Positions 46,800 to 58,700 of a stretch of 64,000 bases of DNA are shown piece by piece; positions within the stretch are counted from its first letter, which is position 1, and every line of letters begins with the position of its first letter. Source of the stretch: Corylus avellana (lineage: Eukaryota > Streptophyta > Magnoliopsida > Fagales > Betulaceae); NCBI RefSeq assembly GCF_901000735.1, contig NC_081543.1:34406590-34470589 (forward strand), written 5' to 3'. Position numbers and translations under genes: made by a program. Below the pieces are notes generated by a model. That model had not been told where the DNA came from, ran no database searches, and worked only from the letters and a program-made list of their open reading frames with translations.

Positions 46800-48690
46800 A
46801 ATGTTTTTGTAATTGCTTTGTGGTGCAGAGGTAATTGCGGACAAGCCACTCGTGTTGCATGTCAAACCCACCAACATAATCTCTAAATATTTAGTGCCAT
46901 GCAAATTAATGCGGTTGTGTTTTACGTGTTTTTCTTTTTCTTTTCTTTTCTTTTTGTTTTTTTTTTTTCTTGATTGTCAAGCTTTGCCAATTGCTCTTTG
47001 TTTTTGCTAGCTATGCAGCTCCAACCATTACTTTTTAAAACAAAGTGTAATTAATATTTGTTTCGTTGGTTATAATGTGAGTATACCAAAAAAAAAAAAA
47101 AAAAAAAAAAAAGAAGGAAGGAAGAATGAGTTTCACGTTGAAAAGATGTAAAAGTGTGAGTGGTTTTTTTCTTTTTTAGAAGTGTGAGTAGTTAATATAA
47201 CATTTGTAATGAATTTTGGGTAATTTGGTAAGTGTTCTCTTTGTTATTATGCTCTTAGAGAAAAATGGTACATTTGTAAAATAGTTAGGGCATATAATCT
47301 CGAGAACAACATGTTGAGCAATTTAATGGAGAAAACCATGTTGAGGAAGTGTGCAATATAATAATCATAGCCATTTATGATCCATAATTGTTCTCGCATA
47401 GCCTACCCATACACTTAACCCTCTTACGGGAGATTTGCGCGTCTTATGTGACCTTTAGTCAACATCGGTGCCCCAATGAGGTACATAGCTAGTCTAGCCA
47501 CCACTAGTGGCCCCACCAGGTCCAATCTCGGGTGATCAACACCACAAGTAATGCCATAAGACGTGACTGCCATCCATACATGGCTACACTGGTCACTTAT
47601 CTGGCCTTTGGATCCAAGACATTCTAAATCTACTAACTACAGGCTATAGCTAGGGTCAAGTCCTCTATATAAAAGTGTGTATGTGCCCAGATTTAGCATT
47701 TTTTTTCATGGTCATACGACATGTAATAATCTATAAATAACCAATTGAAAAACATAATTTAGTTTATGGTAAGCAATAAATAACACTACGTACAGTAGTA
47801 AATCATTGTTTATAAAATGCTAGACTTTATGTTACCAAAGGCAAAGGCCCAATATAGGGCTAGCTCATTGATGGAAACATCATTTCTATTCATGAATTTT
47901 GCACCTAACTAAAGATTTAATACTAAAGGCATCTATAAGGGAGCGGTGGGTTCTTGGGTTCGATTTGTACTTTTGGAAACACTGATTGGGTTGGAAATTT
48001 TATTTATGAACCCTTGATTTCGATGATGCTGAATTGTTGACTCAAATTAATTAATATATAATATAATAGGATGAAAAAAAAAATCGAAATAGAAGTTTAC
48101 TCAAATTAATTGGCCATATATATAGAGGTTTCTTATTATAGATGCCTATAATATATAGTGGAGTATTATAGGCATCTATAATAGTACACCTCTATGGACA
48201 AAACACCTTAAATATACTTTTTGTTCTTTATTTCTATATCTTCTTCTTTCGTTTTTTCCTAATGTATCAAAATTTTAACACATGTTAGTAACAAGTGCAG
48301 GGTGCCTATTTGATACTCTTGGATCCCTAACTATCTGGGGGTGTTTTTTTCAGGCCATGTAGCAAATGTCAAGCTAAGGAAAATTGAAATGCTTTTATTT
48401 TACAACACATTTCCAGATTAATATATGGAAGGACATTCACCTTCTTCTAATCTTTGTCTTTTGAGCCATAGTAGGATCAATCAGTAAAAATTGCTGAAAT
48501 TTACTTCATAGCTTGCAAATTTTCTTACCACACACATTTCTTGAGCAAATCCAAATGGCAAATGTGCAGCATTTGAAGGAAGCTGAAATATCAGAAGCTC
48601 AAACTTGTCTCTATAGAATACTAATTATGTCCCCAAAAATCTGTAAAAGGCTCAAGTAGTCTAGTGTTGTTAGTCACTATACCTTCTTCG
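46800..48690. other. Intergenic spacer
   Basis: No gene is seen. It contains a ~27-base poly(A) at about 47086-47112, a moderately GC-richer patch at 47400-47650 of unclear origin, and a hairpin at 48122-48195. Confidence 0.5.
48122..48195. repeat. Short hairpin element
   Basis: An 18-bp perfect inverted repeat, ATTATAGATGCCTATAAT (48135-48152 and 48165-48182), around a 12-base loop. The pairing extends outward imperfectly to ATAGAGGT/ACCTCTAT at the ends. It lies about 500 bases downstream of the first MATE gene's stop codon. Confidence 0.7.
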
Positions 48691-48697
48691 CATTGAG

Positions 48698-51600
48698 CTA
48701 GACAGAAACCGGATTTTCTTTGTTACTATTCTCAGGGAGATCCAGTTTTGTCCATTTTGAACGCAGTGTAACCAGCAAGAGGGTGGCGGCTTGGCAGGAT
48801 AGCCCGCAGATTAAGCCAACCCACAAACCCTGTACAAATTAATGCACATTAGCAAATCTTAAATAACTAAACATTTTGTTAAGTATGTGATTGCTCTCAA
48901 ATTGCTAAGAAGGAAATGTGATTAATTGTATGTCTATGCAGAGAAGTGTAATGATTAGGTATTTTGTAAACAGACTGCCACTATATCTGTTTCACCTTCG
49001 CCTGCAGTTTTGACTTGAAACCAAGGAAGGCTGCAATTGGTACACCAATGCAGTAGAAAGTTGCCAAGTTAACATACACAGCCAAGTGCTGCCAACCACA
49101 TCCTCTGGCCACCCCTGTAGTATCTTAATGTTAGAATCAGTAACTAAGGATAAAAACTAGAAAACACAGGTCAGGCACAACTGCTTATAGACGAAGATTG
49201 GATAATTCAAACCTGATAAAACACCTTGAACAGAATCAACAATTATTGAAATTGCAAGTAGGGGTGTCATCGAAGCAAATTCATGTATAATTGCCGGGCT
49301 GTCACTGAAGAATCCAGCCCATATGTTATGGCCAAAGCCAAGGGCCAGAACAACTGTGAGTGCAAGAAGGACAGAGAGCTTGAGACTCATAGCCATGGCA
49401 CTCTTAGCCTGGTTAGGGTTGCCTGCTCCCAACTCATTTGACACCCTTGTGCTGTCACAATAAGTTTTATTTTTTGCAGTGTCTGAGACAGAATTCAGAA
49501 ATGAAAGAACAAGAAAGAATAAAAACAATCTACTAGGTTACTCAACCAACTAACCTTGCAGCGGCACTTAGACCATATGTGATCATGTAGGCAATAGTTT
49601 CTGTGTTCACACTGAATATATAATCCAAAAGGAAAAAGCAACATATCAGATTAAAGCATAAAGATTAGGTCTAAAAGTGATAAAATCAGGGAAATAGATA
49701 ACTGAAACTTACCACATTGCGATCAACGATGTAGTTGTTTCAGAGTTTTGCATCAGTCCTGCTAAGAAAACCAGAATCTCGAAAGCCCAGTACTCCAAAC
49801 TGGCAAATATTTTGAAAAATAGACTAGTAAAATATATGAGATTATGTTTTATACCAATTCCTGTGGCCCCTGACTGATTTGTACGCTAAAAAGGTACAAA
49901 TTACTCATTACCTGAAACCCTTTGTGTTGAGACTTTTGGACAGGATACTTGTTTGAAAAAGGAATGGGTTTCCCTAGTTTCTTTCAGATCAGTTTGGAAT
50001 TTCTTCTTTTCATGGTATATTGCTAATAGAAAGAAGATTTTGCAAAATTTTGAAACAATCAACCGAGCATGTTTTAGTATTTATATATCTTAACAAGGCA
50101 GTACAATCCAATTTGTATCTTAGACATTGTTCACATATTTGAGTAATGCTATGTCATTGTTTAGTTTTAAACAATTAACAATAAGCCTAACAAAGAGATA
50201 AATAATTGAAATTTCAGGTTACTTACCATACCATTGTTGCAGAGGGCAGGGCTAGTTTCAAGTTGGTGAAAATGTAATAGAATGAATCGAATGAAAATCC
50301 TTCCCATGTATGCTTAAGTGTATTTGTGCAAATGACATACATGGACAATATAAGGAATGACAGCCATAATGAAATAGAAGCTGCCAATGAAGCTCCCTTG
50401 AAACCAAGACTTGTCCAATGTACTAAAGCATATGCAATCCCAATATGAATAACCAATGGTAGCAATGAGAATCCAACCGCGGGCATAACTATAGACTGTG
50501 TCTGAAGAAACCTCAAGATGTTCTGCAGAAAGCCATATGCAAATAGACCGGGAATGAGGAATTTCATATAGAGAGCAGCTGTCTTTGCGATCTCAGTATC
50601 TTGATGAAGAAAGATTAGTATGGGCTCTGTATAGAACCAGATGATGGATACTATTATAGAGAATAGGAAGGATATGATGCAAGAGGCTTGTAGATAAATC
50701 CCCAACATTCTGTATAATTTTGCACCAAATCCTTGCCCGCACAGTGTCTCAAGAGCTCCACTTAAACCAACCTAAAATGATATGAATCAAGAAAAGAGCA
50801 TCATAATAAAGTTCAGGAGGAAAAGTTAGCATGTAAAGAACGCATGAACCATGCAATCAATTCAAAGATTAGCTCATCTTGCACAGAATTATGTCACAAT
50901 CCATAAATTTTAATTAAGATCTTTCCAGGTATTGGTCTTTTTCAAGACAGGTATTGGTCTTTGGACAAATAAATATCAAGATACGTAAAAAGCAGATAAG
51001 CACTGCAAATGTTCTGAAAACAACTTAAATTATTATTATTTTTTTCAAAACTCAAATTATGTCTCATCTTCTATTAACTATGAGTAAAGAAGTAAGAATA
51101 AGTTCAAGCAACACACTAACTAAGAAAGTATGTAGGACTGCCCTTATAGATAAAGCTATGAAGTGGAAAACCTCATAGTAAATTAAACACTCTACCTTAA
51201 ATTTTTTGTTTATTATAGGAGTAATGTTATTTAGTACACTGTTATACAACTTATACAACTGTCATACAACTTGATAATATGTCAGTGAAAATAAACATTG
51301 CAAAAACAAAAAAAATCAAGGACTGATTTTTACTGTCACACCATTCCAAGTTGTATAACAATTGTATACCAGTCTACTAAATAGCATTAGTCCTACTATA
51401 GACCTACTTATTCAAGCGTTCTTGGCCACCATTCGAATGGCTCAGCTCCGAACGTGATGACATTGGTTTTTCTAACTTTTTCACTCTGCTGATATAGGCA
51501 TCCTTATGCTTACTTTGCCTTTGGACTTATTCATCAAGCTTTTCTGTCCTACGTGTGGAGTAACGACATGGATTCTTGGTCCGCCGATCGTGCTTCTCCA

Positions 51601-52248
51601 CAAGGCCAACACCACCACAGCAGTAGATTAGCTTTCATTACTTATTTCCACGTTTAATGTACAGCTCTATCTTCTCATTGTATTTATATCAAACATCTAG
51701 TTCACATTGTGCAAGGTGGAAAATACAATTGCAAATTCATTTTGTTATATACTAATGGCACAACCACCTTCTTTCCACCAATGGCTATGTGTTACATGGA
51801 CAACTGAAGAGACCCAGTTTGATTTCAATCCTACAAAGTAATAGTATAGATAATTCATAAGCAATTGTGGCAGTAGTTTTCGTATATCTCTTATGGGACC
51901 TGCCTATGATCAGCTGAGCAGGAGCTGTATAGTATACTGCTATATAATTACAGATGTGATAGATGGAGTTACCATGAAAGCAAAGCCGGTGACAGTAGCC
52001 CAGGAGTTTGCAAGAGTGGCACCGGCGAGCTCAAGCTCGCCAAGGTGGCCGGCGAACATGACGGATACCAAGGTGATCAAGTAATAGAAAAGATTGGTAA
52101 GAATCATAGGCAAGGAAAACAAGACTTGTCTCTTCGCCTCCTCCACGTCCAACACTTTCTCCCACCACCCTCCCTTTCTCTCTTCTTCTTCGCCATCATC
52201 AACCTCTATCAAGGGTGTCGCACCATCTAAATTTGCCTTCTCTAACAT
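48698..52248 (-). CDS. MATE (DETOXIFICATION) family efflux transporter 1, 484 aa, 7 exons
   Basis: Exons: 51973-52248, 50227-50771, 49713-49799, 49555-49611, 49213-49451, 48996-49114, 48698-48829. All introns are GT-AG and the frame is intact. The protein has an acidic cytosolic N-terminus (about 40 residues) and then the expected multi-span membrane core of MATE antiporters, with family landmarks [51 protein letters not shown] and [24 protein letters not shown] proteins exchange H+ or Na+ for organic cations, flavonoids or other metabolites at the plasma or vacuolar membrane. The N-terminal VLDVEEAK...FSLPMI sequence resembles the Arabidopsis ALF5/DTX19 group, from memory. The substrate cannot be read from sequence. 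It is the downstream member of a head-to-tail pair with the gene at 55761-59945. Confidence 0.95.
51216..51395. mobile_element. Foldback MITE in intron 1 of MATE gene 1
   Basis: The ~75-base left arm (TAGGAGTAATGTTATTTAGT...) and the right arm (...ACTAAATAGCATTAGTCCTA) are imperfect inverse copies with a short centre, about 180 bp overall. A related single arm is at 25755-25895. Target duplication is not clear. There is no coding content. Confidence 0.7.
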
Positions 52249-54098
52249 CTCTGTTTTCCTCCTCTGCTCTCCTCTCTGCTTTTTCTGCCTCCGGTCAACT
52301 TCTCTACATATATTAAATTATTAATCGTTCGGTCTAATGAAAAAAAGAAAAAAAAAAAGAAAGAAAGAAGGGATATATATATATATATATAATATATATA
52401 TATTCGGTACCAATGAATAAGCTTTACATTATTTTGGGTAAAAGATTTGGTACCCGTAACATTTTTTTACGGTAACATTTTTTTATTTTTAATTTGCCCC
52501 TCCATCCACATTTTCTATGAATTTGGACAAAACTACTCAAAATGTGCTTTTATATCTACAGTTGAATTTCATATGTGCCTCCTACAAAGTAATATTATAA
52601 GTCACTCTTATATTTTTCTTGTATCCCTCAAATAATAATGTGGCTTTTAAAATCATCATTAAGTTTGTGATTAATCACTATTAAATTTTGATCAAATGAT
52701 AATTTTAAAAGACACATTATTTTTTGAAGGACACAAGAGAGCATTATAGAATTACTCGCCACCTACATGTGAGACATGTAGGCCTTTTTTTTTCGGCTTC
52801 AATGTGAAATATTTTTAGCAAAAATTAGTTGAAAGTAATTTTTGGTGTTTTGCTCATACGAAAAATCAATGACTGCAATGGTGACAGCCAACGACCTCCA
52901 ACAATAGCAAGAAACGGTTGACGAGTTTTGGCTACCTTCGTCGGGAACGGAGAATGAATTGCGAGAGAGAGAGAGAGAGAGCGCGTGCAAGAAAGAGAAG
53001 TTCAAACTCGAAAAATGATTTACAATTTTTTTTTTTAAAAAAAAGGAAATTATTTGACAGTGATTAAAGAAGATTTTCTTGATTAACCGAAAACATTTTC
53101 TATCTTGCCACGATTTTCAGTAATACCAAACATCAAAAATTAAAAAATACTCAACCATTTGAAAAAAGTTAGTTCCAACCTAATAACAATTAGTCAATTA
53201 AGTTATTATTCGTGGTGGATCAGTATTTTTGTTTTTATAGTCCGACAAAATGATTATGATGTTTTAGTCAATAAAATATTTAAGAAATAGTTTGAAATAA
53301 AAAGGGAATAGAATTTTGGAAAGAGACCCAAAAAAATACTTCTTATTTGGCCGTATATGGTCTTTATCTCAACTGCAGACTATCACTTCCTGCAAGATCC
53401 TCCTTTACAAACTGACATACCACCACACGACGAAAATAGATGAGAAGATAAGAGTTTTCCATATAAAAAAGTAGGCACTCTTTTAGTGTACATCTTCTTC
53501 AGTTTGACAATTCCGCATGTATGAATAAGATGTAGATAAGATGAAGATATGAATTGTCAAATATATATATATATATATGAAAAGCTTTTTAGCCGTTTGT
53601 GAGTTGAGTAAATTTGAGCTTATAACTCACAAACGGCTAAAAATTTAGCTCAAAATTTACATATCTTTCATCTTTTCATGTCATTCAAATTTATCTAAAT
53701 TTTCCACTATGTTGGGGCTTTGAAAAGTTTTTTAGTTGATTGTGAGTTAATAAGCTCAAGTTTAGATTTTAATTGAGAATTAATTTAACTTTGACCCACT
53801 TAATGTTCCCATTAATCTTATTTAAAAAAAAAAAAAAAAAAACCATTGTCGATTTGAATAATGGCGCTCTCATCATTTTATATATATAGAGAGAGAAATT
53901 ATTTATTTCAATAATTTGCCCGTATTTTTCTCATGTTCTCTTACAAATTTAATAAATCAATCATTAAATTTATAAAGTCCACCATTGACTTATGTGGGGT
54001 CCACATAAATTTATAAATCTAATGATTAATTTGTAAGATGATATAGGAAAATATGAATAAAATATTGATACCAATCATTTATCATATATATTATATAT
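52249..54098. other. Intergenic spacer between the MATE genes, proximal part
   Basis: This holds the promoter side of MATE gene 1, including a (TA)n tract at about 52374-52402 some 125 bases before its ATG, a GA microsatellite at 52960-52980 and a perfect hairpin at 53586-53643. No gene is supported. Confidence 0.55.
53586..53643. repeat. Perfect 20-bp inverted repeat
   Basis: TTTTTAGCCGTTTGTGAGTT at 53586-53605 is exactly inverted at 53624-53643 around an 18-base loop, and a (TA)n tract lies just before it. It could be a small foldback element or a transcript hairpin. Confidence 0.8.
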
Positions 54099-54313
54099 AG
54101 GGTTAAATACCTAATTCCCCTAAGGGTTTCAACACTATATTTTTTGCCCCCTAAGGTTTCATTTGGATCACAAGAGGTACCTGTAGTTTTGATAAAGACA
54201 GAGGTAGTACTTCCGTTAAAATTCCGTCTAAAACTTAATGGAATGCCACGTCAACACCAATCAACATGTCATGTAACTAATTTTTTGACTTTTTAAAAAA
54301 AAATATTAAAAAG

Positions 54314-54357
<44 letters not shown>

Positions 54358-54800
54358 GGATGACCTAGTAAATTGAGGTGGAACCACCCCAATGGTGGGG
54401 GGTGGTTTTCGGCCACTCTGGCGCCTAGCTACCCTGCACGGCCACAAGACTCATTGGAGGTGGCGGCTGATGGGTGGGGGTGGTTTCGGCCACCCCCTTG
54501 GCGCACCTAGCTACCCCCTTGCCTGGCCACACCCAAGACTCATTGGAGGTGGCCGGGCCACTCCCAATTTTTTTTCTTTTTTTTTTTGAAAAAATAATTT
54601 TTTTAAATCTTTTTATTTATTTAAAAAAAATTAATTAATTAATTACATGACACGTGGCGACATTTGATTGGTGCTGATGTGGCGTTCTGTTAAATTTTGG
54701 ATGAAATTTTAACGAAAGTACTATCTCCGTCTTTATCAAAATCATATGTACCTCCTGTGATCCAAATGAAACCCTAGGGGGAAATTATGTATTTAACCCT
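54099..54800. mobile_element. Non-autonomous DNA transposon with long inverted termini (MULE-like)
   Basis: Ends AGGGTTAAATAC and GTATTTAACCCT are inverted. Similarity continues inward for well over 100 bases on each side (for example the ATTTGGATCACAAGAGGTAC and CCGTCTTTATCAAAA counterparts, and paired ACGT-containing GCCACGTCA/ACACGTGGC parts). The centre has a (TA)n tract (about 54319-54354) and a GC-rich filler of two ~95-base tandem copies around GGTGGTTTCGGCCACCCCC (54385-54560). Long TIRs and filler DNA fit Mutator-like elements. A 9-bp target duplication could not be shown because both flanks are TA-rich. Confidence 0.65.
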
Positions 54801-55045
54801 TATATAAAAAGTAAAGTTCTTCCTTGGAATGGCTTATAATTGCAACATGTGGCATAAACCCCATAAATTTTAAATACTAAACTAGTCATTTAACTTACAA
54901 TTTTTTAAAAGTAAACAGGTTGTTCAGGTAAAAAACCGGTTTAATATGGCTATGTGCATTTTAAGTGAAATAAATGGTGCATTTAATTTGCCTATTAACT
55001 CTCTTATGTAACTTCCGTTTAAGGAACGTCAAATTAGTTCTTTGT

Positions 55046-55155
55046 TCCCAAGAGGTAGCTCAATCGGCTGGGACTACGCCTAATGAAGTGAAGGTCATTA
55101 GTTCAAATTTTATTTCCCCCTCTTGTGCGGACATGTCAACAAAAAAAAAAAAAAA
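55046..55155 (+). mobile_element. tRNA-derived SINE with 10-bp TSD
   Basis: A ~110-bp unit with A-box TAGCTCAATCGG (55055-55066), B-box-like TTAGTTCAAATT and a poly(A) tail ending at 55155. It is flanked by the perfect duplication AGTTCTTTGT at 55036-55045 and 55156-55165. It belongs to the same family as 9049-9143. Confidence 0.85.
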
Positions 55156-55260
55156 AGTTCTTTGTCTACTCTCTTTCTTTACATGTAAGAAGAGTTAAAA
55201 CATTAGGGTTTCAAATTCTCTTTAATCTCTATCTCACTCTTTACTTTTAGGCACCCCTAA

Positions 55261-55500
55261 TTTTTTTTTTTTTTTTTTTTCAATGACAGTGAACCTCAAC
55301 AAGGCAGAGCCTTTTGGACTCACCCCTATAGAGTAAACCTGAACCTATGCCCCACCCTCAAAAGTTTTCTTACACGAATCAGGGTAAACCATTGGCTTTT
55401 ACACTGGAGGGAGTTTACACCTAGCAAGTCTCGAATTTGAGATATACGGGGTGATACTTCCTAAGACCACAAGCCTCAACTACTAGGCCAACCCCTTAGA
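55261..55500 (-). mobile_element. SINE-like element, minus strand (Au-SINE-like head)
   Basis: On the minus strand it begins GGGTTGGCCTAGTAGTTGAG (A-box-like TGGCCTAGTAG), has a B-box-like CAAATTCGAGAC and ends in a 20-base poly(A) (T run at 55261-55280). An 11-bp direct repeat, AAAACATTAGG, at 55197-55207 and 55513-55523 brackets a slightly larger interval and may be the target duplication, though extra sequence then lies beyond the poly(A). It is distinct in sequence from the SINE 100 bases to its left. Confidence 0.6.
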
Positions 55501-55760
55501 GTTAGCAGCGCCAAAACATTAGGCGACACATCTCCGCCTTCTCCAGCGGCGGAATGTTCCTTGTATCTTTATGAGTTTGAAATCCTAGAGGAAGCAAAAA
55601 AAGAAAAAAAGAGCAAAGAGTGAAGACTTAAGATTTGCATGTGTATCATCATAAAATGTGAGTGTTTTTATATGCTGCTGTTGCCAAAATGTGTCACTGG
55701 TCATTTACTTCACCCGAGCTGCAGGCTGTGTTGATCATTGCTTTTCTGCTTGGCTTTGAG

Positions 55761-58700
55761 CTAGACTGAGACAGGGTTTTCTTTATTACCTTTCTCGAGA
55801 AGATCCAGTTTATCCCATTTTGTGCGGAGTGTAATCAACAAGAGGGTGCCGGCTTGGCAGAAGAGGCCACAGATTAAGCCTATCCACAAACCCTGTAGAA
55901 AACAAAGCAAATAAGTTAAACATTATCTTTCTCTTTTTTGTCAAGCAGATGATATCTTCTCATATTGCTTTGAAGGAAATATGGTATTTTGCATGTATTT
56001 GCAGACAGATTTTAACTGATATTTGGGTATGTTCGGTCATAAGAGTCTCGGAAGAAGTTCACACGAAGAAAAGAGAAAGTTAAGTTGACATTTGTAACGC
56101 CCAACTTACACCAAGCTATTGCTTTAACCAAGCGGAATAGGACACTATCCATTTTATGATTAAGATTTGAAGTTGGTGCATCTATTGGTGTACATAATGT
56201 CAATGTCAACATGTCTTCTAAGGGTCTTTTAGTTTAACTTCGTTCTGTGCAAAACGCAACCAAACTATAAAAGATTTATGAGATTCATTGTATCATTGAG
56301 AAATATTTATTGTAGCCCCATATCAATTCGTTAGAATTGGAGGGGGGCAAATAATTTCTTAAGAAAAACAACTCCATAACGCAATTTAGAAGCATTTCAT
56401 TTCCTGTTTTATCTTCTTGTTCTTAAAGAGCTCACCTTAGCTTGTAGTTTTGACTTAAATCCGAGGACACATCCAATTGGCACACCGATGACATAGAAGG
56501 TTGCCAAGTTAACGTACACAGCCAAGTGCTGCCAACCACATCCCCTGGCCACCCCTGCAGCATCAAAACCATTAGCTTTGAAGTTTGAACCTCAAAACAT
56601 ATATTAGAAAAGACAGAAAATTGATTGATTCTGACCTGACAAGACACCTTGCACTGCATCAATGAATATTGAAATTGCAAGAAGAGGTGTCATTGAAGCA
56701 AATTCCTTTATGATTTCAGAGCTGCTACTGAAGCAACTAGCCCATATATTGTGACCAAGTGCAAGAGCCAAAACAACTGTGAAGGCAAGAAGCAGAGAGA
56801 GCTTAACACTCACAGACATGGCATTCTTAGCCCGGTTGGCATTGCCTGCTCCCAATTCATTTGACACCCTTGTGCTGCCACATTAAGTTCAAAATTTTGT
56901 CAGTATCTGGAACAGAATGGAGAAATGGAGGACTTAGAAAGAATAAGGCAACTTTATATATATATATATCCTACCAACTCACCTTGCAGCAGCACTGAGA
57001 CCATATGCGAACATGAAAGAAATAGCTTCTGTATTCACGCTGAAGTTATAGTCCAGAGAAAGACAAAAAAAAAAATTTTAAGGGTAAAAATCAGCCTGTA
57101 ACTGATACAGCAGGGGAAAAGACGGAGGAACTTACCACATTGCAACCAGCGAAGTAGTTGTTTCTGAGTTTTGCAACAGTCCTGCTAAGAGCACCAGAAT
57201 CTCGAAAGCCCAGTACTCCAAGCTGGCAACATTTTGAAAATAGAGGACTTGTAAAAATTTTATATGGTCATGTTTTACGATACTAAGTGCTCAAGGATGT
57301 GTTCTACCTAAGGTTTATATCATTTGTGGGATCAAATGAGTTGCCGCTTTGTGGTGACTTTGTAGTCGAATTAGGAAGGGAACAACTTATAGGTTGTATT
57401 AAAATGTCTTAGTACTATACATGAGCATAGTATTAAGTCATTGAATACTGATAAATAAGTGGATGAGCCAAAAAAGAAAGTACTATCATCAAGTCAGTAT
57501 TGATACAGTAGGCTGCCGAGGACATCGGCTATAGAGTGTGTCCCACATGGCTTAAAAACTAAACCATTTGTATATAAATTCTCGGGCACTCTTCCATCAT
57601 GATAATGTCTTGAATATAAAGATCAAGCAAAGGGAAGGGGATAGTATGTTGAAGGCACTTACCATACCATTGCTGCAGAGGGCAGAGCTAGTTTCAAGTT
57701 TGAAAAAATGTACCGGCAAGATTCCAATGAAAATCCCTCCCATGTTTGCTCAAATTTCTTTGCACAAGTCACATACATGGCCAAACTAATTGCTGATAGC
57801 CATAATGCAATCGAAGCTGCTAATGGAGCTCCCTTAAAACCGAGAGCTGTCCAATGTACTAAAGCATATGCAATACCAGCATTAAAAAGCAATGGTAGCC
57901 CTGAGAATACAACCAGGGGCCAAACAATAGATTGTGTCTGAAGAAACCTCAACATGTTTTGCAGGAAGCCATATGCAAATAATCCTGGAATAAGAAACTT
58001 TATATAGAGGGCGGCTGTCTTTGCAATGTCAGCATCTTGATGAAGTAAGATCAGTATGGGTTCTGTATAGAACCAGATGACGGCTATGATGGCAGAGAAG
58101 AGGAAAGATATGATACAAGAGGCTTGTAGATAAATTCCCAACATTCTGTATAATTTTGCTCCAAATCCTTGCCCACAAAGTGTTTCAAGGGCTCCACTTA
58201 ATCCAATCTAAAACAAGAACAAAGATGATAGGAGTCAACAGCTGAACATCATTAAAAATTTGAGAAAAGTTAGCCTCAAGTATAGTGTTTCATATCATTG
58301 TTTGCAGTAGCTAGGATTATCTGCTGTCAACTTTTTTGTAGTAGTGTTTTTGTTTTAGCTTTGTTTGCAACTAAGGAGTGATCGAGTGCCTTGATTTGCT
58401 TCTGCTATAGCAAAATTTGTACTCTTTATCTCTTGGTCAAATAAATTGGTCATTCATTCAAAAAAGAAAGATCATTTGATCAAGACAAAGCATGAAGTCA
58501 TGAACTATGTAATGTTATCAGAAAATAGGTACTCTTGCATACAACTTTGTCAGTCTGTAAACTTTATGAGAAGTTCTTCCAAACACAGAGAACAGTACTG
58601 ATATATTATGTCTCTTCTCCAATCCATTATGAGAAATGAAGTGACAAAGTTCGTGCCACAAAGATACCATGAAAGCATATGTGGGTATACCCTTCACATT

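Noticed and set aside
55050..55115. Possible tRNA gene from A and B boxes
   Set aside because: There is no cloverleaf with an acceptor stem. The poly(A) tail and TSD show it is a SINE.
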